Notes under the pieces: generated by a model | What the model saw: only the letters and a program-made list of their open reading frames with translations | What the model was told of the DNA's origin: nothing | Database searches by the model: none | Assembly: GCF_900105045.1 (NCBI RefSeq) | Contig: NZ_LT629739.1 | Coordinates: 2,418,001-2,482,000 of the forward strand | Direction of reading: 5' to 3' | DNA length: 64,000 nt | Origin: Brevibacterium picturae | GTDB taxonomy: Bacteria; Actinomycetota; Actinomycetes; Actinomycetales; Brevibacteriaceae | Translations under genes and position numbers: made by a program | In this document: piece after piece, positions 38,563-45,646 of the stretch | Position numbering within the stretch: position 1 is the stretch's first letter | Layout of the letters: each line of letters starts with the position of its first letter

Positions 38563-39354
38563 TCACACCTCGTAGTCGACGATGACGGGCGCGTGATCGG
38601 ACGCGCCCTTGCCCTTGCGCTCCTCGCGGTCGATCTGCGCGCCGACGGCCTGTGTGGCCAGGGACGGTGAGGCGAGTTCGAAGTCGATGCGCATGCCCTT
38701 CTTCTTAGGGAAGGCCAGCCGCTGATAGTCCCAGAAGGTGTAGACGCCGGGGCCGGGAGTGAATTGCCTGGTGACCTCGCTGAGCCCGGCATCCAGGAGG
38801 GTGTTGAAGGCCTGGCGCTCGGGTTCGGATACGTGGGTGAGTCCGTCGAACTCCTCGATATCCCAGACGTCCTCATCCAGTGGTGCGACATTGAAATCGC
38901 CGCACAGGACAAGCTTCTTATCAGGGGTATCGCGCAGCTGCTTCGAGATGTCGGCAGTCAGTGCCCGATACCATTCGAGCTTATAGGTGTAGTGGGGGTG
39001 ATCGAGTTCGCGACCATTGGGGACATAGAGCGAATACACCCTGACTCCGCCGCAGGTGGCTGAGAGCGCACGGGCCTCGACCATGGGCTCTTCGCCGAAG
39101 GAGGGGATGTCGGCGAACCCGATCTCGGGATCCTCAAGCCCCACGCGGGAGGCGATGGCCACGCCGTTCCACTGATTGAGGCCGTGGAAGCTCACCTCGT
39201 AGCCACGAGAGGTGAACAGGTCCTTCGGGAACTGCTCGTCCTTGCACTTGAGTTCCTGGATTGCCAGGACGTCGACGTCGGAGCGATCCAGCCAGGCGCC
39301 GATTCTGTCGTGTCGGGCGCGGATCGAGTTCACATTCCAGCTCGCGATTCTCAC
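38563..39354 (-). CDS. xthA: Exodeoxyribonuclease III
   Basis: A 263-residue endonuclease/exonuclease/phosphatase-fold AP endonuclease of base-excision repair, cutting at abasic sites and removing 3' blocking groups. Active-site elements: NVNSIRARHDR, QELKCKDEQFP (Glu metal ligand), GDFNVAP, WDYQRLAF and SDHAPVIVDYEV at the end. GTG start with AAGG-type spacing. The length is normal. Confidence 0.93.
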   Translation of the reverse strand: MRIASWNVNSIRARHDRIGAWLDRSDVDVLAIQELKCKDEQFPKDLFTSRGYEVSFHGLNQWNGVAIASRVGLEDPEIGFADIPSFGEEPMVEARALSATCGGVRVYSLYVPNGRELDHPHYTYKLEWYRALTADISKQLRDTPDKKLVLCGDFNVAPLDEDVWDIEEFDGLTHVSEPERQAFNTLLDAGLSEVTRQFTPGPGVYTFWDYQRLAFPKKKGMRIDFELASPSLATQAVGAQIDREERKGKGASDHAPVIVDYEV

Positions 39355-39476
39355 CCTCCCACCTTAAGCTGTCCCGACCGCAGGCCCAAGCTCGGCAGGC
39401 GGGCAAGCCAAGCTCAGCGGGCGCACCCGCTTGCCCCATCGCCTCGGCGCGGGTGGCCTACCGATAATCTGGGGTC

Positions 39477-40301
39477 ATGCCTGAAGCACTCAACGAACAC
39501 CTCGGCCATGACGGTGCCGCCTGCCCCGATTCCTACTATGTGCGTACGGCGCCGGAGAGCTTCGTCTCGACCCTGCACAGCCAGGGCGCGTGGCAGCCGG
39601 GCGAGCAGCACTTGGCCCCGGCCGCCGGGCTGGTGTTGGCTGAGATTGAACGTCGGCTCCCCTCGGACAAGCTGGTCTCGCGGATCAGTTTCGACATTCT
39701 CGGCGTCATCCATTCGGGAGAATTCACCATCGACGTCAACGTCATCCGTCCAGGGCGGACCATCGAACTCATCGAGGCGAGCATGCGCCACGGTGAGCGC
39801 ACAAGCGTGAGCGCCAGAGTCTGGCGCCTGCTCCCCGGTGACACCTCCGCCATCGTCGGTGACGAATGGCAGGCGCTGCCTGAACCCGAGGAAGCACCCG
39901 CAGTGCCGTTCAGTGGTCGTTGGGGCGGCGGCTTCATCGCCTCGTTGGAGGGCGGACAGTTCGCTGATGCTCGGCCGGGATGCGCTCAGTCCTGGATCCG
40001 CTCTCCCTATGTGCTCGTCGACGGTGAGGACGACCCCGCGACAGCAGCATTCGTGAAACTCGTCGACACCGCCAATGGCCTGGCCGTGAGGGAAGATCCG
40101 AAGTCCACGTTCTTTCCCAATGTCGACCTCACCATCCACCTCACTCGAGTCCCCGAGTCCGGGTGGGTCGGCTTCGACACGAAGGTGGCGTTCGGTCCGA
40201 GTGGAGTCGGCGAGACCACCAGCGTGCTCAGCGACGTCAACGGGCCGATCGGCACCGCGGCGCAGTCGCTGACGGTGCGCGTGGGCCAAGGCGCGAAGTG
40301 A
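39477..40301 (+). CDS. Thioesterase family protein
   Basis: A 274-residue hot-dog-fold acyl-CoA thioesterase of the TesB-like two-domain type. The first half includes AAGLVLAEIERRL and SRISFDILGVIHSGEF, the second a repeat of the fold. It likely hydrolyses acyl-CoAs, though the substrate is unknown. The next gene starts inside its stop (GTGA overlap), so it is coupled with an SDR. Confidence 0.82.
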   Translation: MPEALNEHLGHDGAACPDSYYVRTAPESFVSTLHSQGAWQPGEQHLAPAAGLVLAEIERRLPSDKLVSRISFDILGVIHSGEFTIDVNVIRPGRTIELIEASMRHGERTSVSARVWRLLPGDTSAIVGDEWQALPEPEEAPAVPFSGRWGGGFIASLEGGQFADARPGCAQSWIRSPYVLVDGEDDPATAAFVKLVDTANGLAVREDPKSTFFPNVDLTIHLTRVPESGWVGFDTKVAFGPSGVGETTSVLSDVNGPIGTAAQSLTVRVGQGAK

Positions 40302-41071
40302 CGAGACCGCGCGCGCTCATCAACGGCGCCAGCTCAGGGCTGGGGCGCGGCTACGCTCTCGACCTCGCCGCCGATCAGTATGATCTGGTTCTCGTGGCCC
40401 GTGATGAGGCCCGTCTGCGGGAGCTGGCGACGAGCATCGGAACCGAACACGGCACCCTCGCCGAGGTTGTTGTGGCCGATCTGTCGACCCGATCCGGCAT
40501 CGACGTCGTCCGCACCGTGATCGAGACATCACGCATCGACCTGCTCATCAACAACGCCGGGTACGGACTCAAGCAGGGGTTGCTTGAGTCAGAAGTCTCT
40601 GAGCTCGAGGGTCAGGACATAGTGCTCGCTGGCGCAGTGCGCGAACTCTCCCTGGCGGCAGTCAAGCAGATGCGCAGCCGTGGCAGAGGCGGGCTGATCA
40701 ACGTCTCATCCATGGCCGCACTGACGACGATGGGGCAGTACGCGGCCTCGAAGATGTCGACCCTCGTCTTCACCGAAGCGCTCGCCGGAGAGCTGCGAGG
40801 CGCCCCGGTGACGGTCACCGCGGTGCTGCCCGGTTTCATCCGAACCCGATTCCACGAACGCCTCGGTGTCGAGCGGCCGGGCCCCGGGTGGATCTGGCTG
40901 GATGTGCACGAGGTCGTGGCCGCATCTCTGCGCGATGCGCGACGTGGGAAGGTGATCTCGATCCCGGGAGCGAGTTACCGGGCGGTCGCACGAATCGCTC
41001 GCTTCGTTCCCCGTTCTCTGGTGCGTTGGGGGTCGACCGGTTTCTCTCTCAGCAGGCGAGACGAATCCTGA
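40298..41071 (+). CDS. SDR family oxidoreductase coupled to thioesterase
   Basis: A 257-residue classical SDR starting GTG 40298, where four bases overlap the thioesterase stop. INGASSGLGRG (about 8-18), INNAGYG, and YAASK are present, and the C-terminus is basic. It resembles DltE/YqjQ-type dehydrogenases. The coupling suggests the pair acts on an acyl or lipid compound, but this is inference. Confidence 0.87.
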   Translation: MTRPRALINGASSGLGRGYALDLAADQYDLVLVARDEARLRELATSIGTEHGTLAEVVVADLSTRSGIDVVRTVIETSRIDLLINNAGYGLKQGLLESEVSELEGQDIVLAGAVRELSLAAVKQMRSRGRGGLINVSSMAALTTMGQYAASKMSTLVFTEALAGELRGAPVTVTAVLPGFIRTRFHERLGVERPGPGWIWLDVHEVVAASLRDARRGKVISIPGASYRAVARIARFVPRSLVRWGSTGFSLSRRDES

Positions 41072-41230
41072 GATCAGGCAGCGGCGAATTCGACCCGCCG
41101 AATCAAGTTGAGTCTTGAATTATTTTAAGCAGACGCTGTGACCTGGGGGTTTGTCGTGTTTGCGGGGTCGACACACGGCCCCATCGCGTTGCAGACAGGC
41201 GAGAACAATCTTTACAAGTAGGTTCGAAGT

Positions 41231-41360
41231 GTGATCCAATAATCATGTTCGCCCGGTGGGGATCGGGTGGACACAACGGACGTATGGGGATGCGTCCGGG
41301 TACTCGAGGGGAGTGCTGCGAGGGCCCCGGGATGTCGCGATTACGCGCCCCGGGGTCTTT
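41231..41360 (+). ncRNA. Candidate small RNA: three GGGG-loop hairpins plus terminator
   Basis: No open gene covers this stretch. A TAGGTT -10-like hexamer (41219-41224) would start RNA near 41231. Three hairpins follow. CCCG/CGGG at 41252-41255 and 41264-41267 has loop GTGGGGAT. A 9-bp stem at 41277-41285 and 41290-41298 (one G-U pair) has loop GGGG. ACTC/GAGT at 41302-41305 and 41311-41314 has loop GAGGG. A strong two-part terminator comes next: CCCCGGG (41325-41331) with CCCGGGG (41349-41355) and inner CGCG-ATTA-CGCG, then TCTTT. The three G-rich loops in a row are the notable feature. I do not recognise a known family. Confidence 0.5.
41325..41360 (+). terminator. Strong intrinsic terminator
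   Basis: CCCCGGG/CCCGGGG outer stem and CGCG/CGCG inner stem (41336-41347) followed by TCTTTGTCATT on the plus strand. It lies six bases beyond the end of the Gls24 gene, which reads the other way. Confidence 0.8.
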
Positions 41361-41365
41361 GTCAT

Positions 41366-41839
41366 TCACACCTGCGAACCTCCCTCGCCGGCGTCGGCTG
41401 TGTCCTGCTCATCGTCGTCACCGGGGACGTGGACGTCGGTGACCTCGATGTTGACCTCGACGACGTGGAGCCCGGTGCCCTGTTCGACGGTGCGGATGAC
41501 ATTACGACGGATCGCCTCGGTGACGTCGACGATCGAGGTTCCGTACTCGGCGACGATGGTGAGGTCGATCGCCGTCTGCTTCTCGCCCTTTTCGACGGAG
41601 ACCCCGCCGGAGAGGTTGGTCTGCGAGCCCGGGATCCGGTCGGCGAGGGTGTCCAAAGCGCGGCGGGCCGCATTGCCCATGCTGAACACGCCGGGAACTT
41701 CACGAGCGGCGATGCCCGAGAGCTTGGCGACGACGTTCTCGGCGATCGTGGTGGTGCCTGTCTCGGTGACGAGGGGACTGCGCACCGAATCGTCGGTCCC
41801 GGCCTGCTGGGAGGCGGCGGAGGGTTTGTCGTCGGGCAT
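41366..41839 (-). CDS. Asp23/Gls24 family envelope stress protein
   Basis: A 157-residue protein of the Asp23/Gls24 family, implicated in cell-envelope stress and alkaline shock in Gram-positives. The core runs from TTTIAENVVAKLSGIAAREVPGV through GVSVEKGEKQTAIDLTIVAEYG to a beta-strand ending VNIEVTDVHVP. Flanking ends are low-complexity and acidic. ATG 41839 has AAGGA eight bases upstream, so it is preferred over a 42-residue longer frame. It is divergent from the sigma factor gene. Confidence 0.88.
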   Translation of the reverse strand: MPDDKPSAASQQAGTDDSVRSPLVTETGTTTIAENVVAKLSGIAAREVPGVFSMGNAARRALDTLADRIPGSQTNLSGGVSVEKGEKQTAIDLTIVAEYGTSIVDVTEAIRRNVIRTVEQGTGLHVVEVNIEVTDVHVPGDDDEQDTADAGEGGSQV

Positions 41840-42018
41840 TCTTCGTTCCTTGTCGTCGCGAGGGGTGAATCGTGTGGTCGGTGCTGCCAACAGTACAGAC
41901 GGCGGTGATCGACGAACCTCACGCACGTTTTCAAAAGAATTCTCCCGTGCTTGCGGAATGGACATTCTGCGGCGTGGAATGCGTGCTCACGACGGGTGTG
42001 GTCGCATACGATGTGGAC

Positions 42019-42582
42019 ATGACAGGGCACGATGATCGCTTCGATATCGTCACCCTCGTCGTGCGTGCGAGAGAAGGCGACATCGATGCCTTCGAGTCGC
42101 TGGTGGACCGGTATGAGACAAAACTCCTGCGGTTCTGCCTGCGCACACTCGGTGGCCGGCAGGACGCCGAGGATGTCGTGCAGGACACGCTGGTCCAAGC
42201 ATGGAAGTCGATGAACACCCTGAGCGAACCGGCGGCCTTCGGCACGTGGATCTACCGGCTGGCGTCGAACAAGTGCACCGACATGCTGCGCCGGAGGATG
42301 GCCAGACCCTCCGATGCGCAGGATCCCGATGACATGAGGATCCACGCCGACAATCGGGTATCGGTCGAGAAATCCGTTGAGGCACGCACCGCTCTGGAGC
42401 ATTTCTCAGAAGTTCTCCAGACGCTTTCGTCTCAGCAGCGAGTAACCTGGGTGCTCCACCAGATGGAGGGCCTCAGCTACGCCGAGGTGGCCACGACCCT
42501 GGGCGTCAGCGAAGGCAGTGTGCGCGGTCGCATCCACAGGGCTCGAGCCGCCCTCGTCGAGGGGATGGAGGGATGGACATGA
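42019..42582 (+). CDS. ECF-type RNA polymerase sigma factor
   Basis: A 187-residue sigma-70 family protein with only regions 2 and 4. Region 2: FESLVDRYETKLLRFCLRTL ... DAEDVVQDTLVQAWKSM. Region 4: LSSQQRVTWVLHQMEGLSYAEVATTLGVSEGSVRGRIHRARAAL. There is no clear ribosome binding site before ATG 42019, but a TACGAT -10-like hexamer (42007-42012) lies seven bases upstream, so the message may be leaderless. The next gene starts at its stop codon (ATGA). No membrane anti-sigma factor is recognised, although the next two genes take the usual anti-sigma position. Confidence 0.9.
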   Translation: MTGHDDRFDIVTLVVRAREGDIDAFESLVDRYETKLLRFCLRTLGGRQDAEDVVQDTLVQAWKSMNTLSEPAAFGTWIYRLASNKCTDMLRRRMARPSDAQDPDDMRIHADNRVSVEKSVEARTALEHFSEVLQTLSSQQRVTWVLHQMEGLSYAEVATTLGVSEGSVRGRIHRARAALVEGMEGWT

Positions 42583-43070
42583 ACGAGCATGTCGCAGGAT
42601 CCGGCGCTGAACCAGACCCGGCCGATGCTCACCCGGAGTCGGACGCTGCGCTTCGCGGTGTCATCGATGACTATATGAGCACGTTCGAACCAGAACCAGA
42701 GGACACCGCTGGACTGCGCGAACGCATTCTCCGGCTGGTCAGAGATGACTTGTATCGGGGGCCCTCGACCCATCTCCAGACCGGTCGCGGGAACCCCTTC
42801 TCGATCTCCACCGCCTCGGTGCGATCGATTGTGCGCATTGCCGTCGACTCGGTCGACGGGATCCGGGCCCGCAGCGTCGACGTCGAGCCCGCCGGGGATC
42901 CCGAGGGCAGTGCGGCGACCGTGGCGCTGACCGTTGCCATGCGTGCCGGCATCCCCTTCGCCGCCACCGCCGAGGTGATCCGAGGGTCCGTGGCCGCTGC
43001 GGTTCTGGCGGAGCTGGGGATCCCGGCCGTGAGGATCGATATCAATGCTGAGGATGTGTACGTTGACTGA
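42579..43070 (+). CDS. Asp23/Gls24-like small protein
   Basis: A 163-residue protein starting ATG 42579, overlapping the sigma factor stop, with GGAGG seven bases upstream. Residues 1-60 are acidic. Residues 75-163 resemble the Asp23 fold: RSIVRIAVDSVDGIRARSVDVEP, then an AATVALTVAMRAG strand, ending VRIDINAEDVYVD. The acidic region includes an anti-sigma-like short helix (LRERILRLVRDD). It could be an Asp23-type partner or a regulator of the sigma factor. Confidence 0.65.
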   Translation: MNEHVAGSGAEPDPADAHPESDAALRGVIDDYMSTFEPEPEDTAGLRERILRLVRDDLYRGPSTHLQTGRGNPFSISTASVRSIVRIAVDSVDGIRARSVDVEPAGDPEGSAATVALTVAMRAGIPFAATAEVIRGSVAAAVLAELGIPAVRIDINAEDVYVD

Positions 43071-43476
43071 TCAATCAGAGGCCAATGGCCTCAACCCCAC
43101 AGGCAACGGCCTGCCCCGCACCAATGGCGCCGGTGCCGAGGGCAGAGGCGAGGAGATTGCGGAGTCAGTGCGTGTGGCAGACTCCGTGACCTCGGTCGCC
43201 GGCGTCAGGGCGCTGGCGCCGGGACTGCGAGATCTGGTGGCCACCGCCGCGGCCAAGGTGCTGCGGCGGTCCGGTGACGAACCGGTCGGTGTTGACGTGA
43301 GCCGCAGTCGTGACAGCGTGAAGGTGAGGATCGACGCCCACCTCGACGACACCCGTTCGGTCGCCGAGGTCGTCGATGAGATCTTCTCCGTCATCGCCGC
43401 CGACCTCAGCGGCGAAGCCGCGGAAGCCGACGGGCGCCTCGACATCGACCTGCGGGTCGTCAGCCGCAGCCGATGA
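43063..43476 (+). CDS. Small Asp23-like protein downstream of sigma factor
   Basis: A 137-residue protein. It most likely starts at TTG 43063, which overlaps the previous stop, with GAGG nine bases upstream. ATG 43054 abuts that GAGG. After a polar N-terminus it has ADSVTSVAGVRALAPGLRDLV, a VGVDVSRSRDSVKVRIDAHL strand pair, then VVDEIFSVIAADL and a last strand LDIDLRVVSR. This matches the shape of the preceding Asp23-like protein. Operon with sigma factor and the 163-residue protein. Confidence 0.6.
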   Translation: MTDQSEANGLNPTGNGLPRTNGAGAEGRGEEIAESVRVADSVTSVAGVRALAPGLRDLVATAAAKVLRRSGDEPVGVDVSRSRDSVKVRIDAHLDDTRSVAEVVDEIFSVIAADLSGEAAEADGRLDIDLRVVSRSR

Positions 43477-43496
43477 ATATACTCTGTCGGACTTGG

Positions 43497-43778
43497 TCAG
43501 TCGGCCTTGGTCTTCGACTTCGACATCTTTCGGCTGATGAAGCCCCAGACGACGAGCACGATCAGTGAGCCGCCGACTGCGCACAGCCACGTGGAGATCG
43601 AGAAGAACTCGTTCATGTCGGCGCCGAAGATGGCACCGCCGATCCAGCCTCCCAGCATGGCTCCAATGACACCGACGATGAGTGTGGCGATCAAGCCGCC
43701 ACCTTGCTTGCCGGGCAGAATCGCCTTTGCGATAGCGCCGGCGATGAGTCCGAGAACCAAATATGCGATGAAACCCAT
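43497..43778 (-). CDS. GlsB/YeaQ/YmgE family stress membrane protein
   Basis: A 93-residue protein with three membrane helices and glycine-rich motifs: MGFIAYLVLGLIAGAIAK, KQGGGLIATLIVGVIGAMLGGWIG, and a third helix. The basic C-terminus (SRKMSKSKTK) follows. GlsB and Gls24 genes are often close in Gram-positives, and here they bracket the sigma factor operon. Start ATG 43778 is chosen since the family starts MGFIA; a GTG nine bases upstream also exists. Confidence 0.88.
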   Translation of the reverse strand: MGFIAYLVLGLIAGAIAKAILPGKQGGGLIATLIVGVIGAMLGGWIGGAIFGADMNEFFSISTWLCAVGGSLIVLVVWGFISRKMSKSKTKAD

Positions 43779-44029
43779 GGGGCTCACATCCCTTCAATAG
43801 TGGTCGCTGATCGGGCTTGTCGAGTGCACGTATCTTCAATGTTAGATCCGATGACCGCGGTTCCGACAGCCCCACCTGATTGTTGATGACATTTGTACGG
43901 ACGTTGGCATGTGCGAAACCTCACGGACATGGTGAGCTCAGACGGTGTGAGCCCAGTCACGGGCACCTCGGTGGCGGTGTGTGACGGGCCTGGTCTGCAC
44001 ACCGGCACAGGCCGATTAGACTTGTGGGC

Positions 44030-44596
44030 ATGACCGATAGCGCAGACACCCGCCGACAACTGCTCGACCTCATCGACGAACTCGCCGTGGTTCGAGGCAA
44101 GGTGACACTCTCATCTGGCAGGGAAGCCGACTATTATCTGGATCTGCGCAGGGTCACCCTCGACCATCGCTCCGCACCGCTGATCGGCGATGTGGTGCTC
44201 GACCTCCTGGCCGCCGAGGGCCTGCTTGAGACGATCGATGCCGTGGGCGGACTGACGATGGGCGCCGACCCGGTGGGCACCGCCGTCATGCACCGGTCCG
44301 TCGTCCGCGGCTCCCCGGTGGACTCCTTCGTCGTCCGCAAGGAGGCGAAGAAGCACGGGATGTCCCGTCGTGTCGAGGGCCCCGACGTCACAGGCAAGCG
44401 GGTCGTCGCGGTCGAGGACACCTCGACCACGGGCGGTTCTGTGCTCACCGCGGTCGAGGCTCTCAGGGAGGCCGGCGCCGAGGTGGTGGCCGTGGCTGTG
44501 GTCATGGACCGTGACACGGGAGCCAAGGAGCGGGTCGAGGCGACGGGCATTCCGTATCTCACTGCTCTGACGACAAGTGATCTTGGTCTGGACTGA
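44030..44596 (+). CDS. pyrE: Orotate phosphoribosyltransferase
   Basis: A 188-residue type I phosphoribosyltransferase of pyrimidine synthesis, making OMP from orotate and PRPP. SSGREADYYLDLR (about 27-39) binds orotate, and VVAVEDTSTTGGSVLTA (about 125-141) is the PRPP loop (usual VVEDxxTTGGS). A TAGACT -10-like hexamer lies directly upstream (44017-44022), so the transcript may start at or next to ATG 44030. An in-frame GTG lies six bases before. Neighbours are unrelated. Confidence 0.94.
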   Translation: MTDSADTRRQLLDLIDELAVVRGKVTLSSGREADYYLDLRRVTLDHRSAPLIGDVVLDLLAAEGLLETIDAVGGLTMGADPVGTAVMHRSVVRGSPVDSFVVRKEAKKHGMSRRVEGPDVTGKRVVAVEDTSTTGGSVLTAVEALREAGAEVVAVAVVMDRDTGAKERVEATGIPYLTALTTSDLGLD

Positions 44597-44764
44597 GGCG
44601 TCGGCCCAGATCGGACGGGCGAGACTGCGCTCCGTCGATCACCAGCTGGGACTCGACTGGCAATTCTGTCGAAATCGAGGTCCTGGTTTGAAACATCGAG
44701 GTCGATTCAACACGATGGATGAGACACTCCCACAGTACTGCTTCTGGAAAAGTAAGGATGACGC

Positions 44765-45646
44765 GTGCTCACACTGAAAGAGGTTTCCCTGCGCAAGGGA
44801 AAGCGAACTTATCTCGACGAGGTGAGTTTCACCGCGCAGGCAGGCCGGATCACCGCAATCGTCGGAACCCGTTCGGCCGGCCGGACCGAGCTGGTTCGCG
44901 TCATCATGGGGCTGATCTCGCCCGATGAGGGCACCGTCAAGCTCGAGGACTTCGAGCTCGACTTCGGCGATCGTCAGAACTTCGGCTATCTGCCCGCCGA
45001 ACGCGGCGGCTACCCGAATATGCGCGTGATCGATCAGATCGTCTACCTGGCGCGTCTGCACGGCATCACGCTGGGGGCGGCCGAGCGCAATGCGCTGACT
45101 CTGCTCTCGCGCCTCGAACTCGCCGATCGCGGTTACGCACCGCTGAAGAACCTCAGCGGCACCGAGATCGCCCGCGTCGACATCGCAGCGACTCTGGCCG
45201 CCGACCCCGATGTCGTCGTCATCGACGACGCCTTCTCCGGGCTCGACGCACAGTCGACCGAGCTCGTGATGTCGCTGCTGCGCGCCCATGCAGCCTCCGG
45301 GGTGCCCGTCATTCTGGCGACCGACAATTGGGAGGCCGCTCAGGCCCATGCCGACGACGTGGTCGTCCTCAATCAGGGCCGGACCAGCGTGTCCGGCAGT
45401 GTGCAGGAGCTGCGCTCGGACGTGATGTACCGAGTGAAGGTCAGCGACGCCGAGGCGGCTGCGAAGACAGTGGAGAAGCGCGCGGGCATCAGCGACGTCG
45501 CAGTTCTCGATTCGGAGGACAGCGTGATCAGCTTCCGTGCCGCCGATGCGGGCTCTGCCGCGCAGACCGTGGCAGCGCTGAATGGTGTGAAGAGTTTTGA
45601 GAGTGTTCGCCCGACATTGGCCGAGCAGTACAAGGAGGCTTTGTGA
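44765..45646 (+). CDS. ABC transporter ATPase with degenerate catalytic motifs
   Basis: A 293-residue NatA-type ABC ATPase. The GTG start has AAGGA six bases upstream. Overall the fold is clear, but key residues differ. Walker A reads GTRSAGRT (34-41), with Arg40 in place of the ATP-binding Lys. The signature is LSGTE (130-134) instead of LSGGQ. Walker B reads VVVIDD (150-155), with Asp155 in place of the catalytic Glu. The H-loop is LATDNWE with Asp187 in place of His. The Q-loop region reads LPAERGG. Several changes at once suggest a non-hydrolysing or slow ATPase. The next gene is its permease, starting one base into its stop codon. Confidence 0.9.
   Translation: MLTLKEVSLRKGKRTYLDEVSFTAQAGRITAIVGTRSAGRTELVRVIMGLISPDEGTVKLEDFELDFGDRQNFGYLPAERGGYPNMRVIDQIVYLARLHGITLGAAERNALTLLSRLELADRGYAPLKNLSGTEIARVDIAATLAADPDVVVIDDAFSGLDAQSTELVMSLLRAHAASGVPVILATDNWEAAQAHADDVVVLNQGRTSVSGSVQELRSDVMYRVKVSDAEAAAKTVEKRAGISDVAVLDSEDSVISFRAADAGSAAQTVAALNGVKSFESVRPTLAEQYKEAL

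Noticed and set aside
41103..41118. TCAAG-N6-CTTGA as a HAIR-like site
   Set aside because: The half-sites face the wrong way and are short, and it lies at the end of an SDR gene, not before a heat-shock gene.
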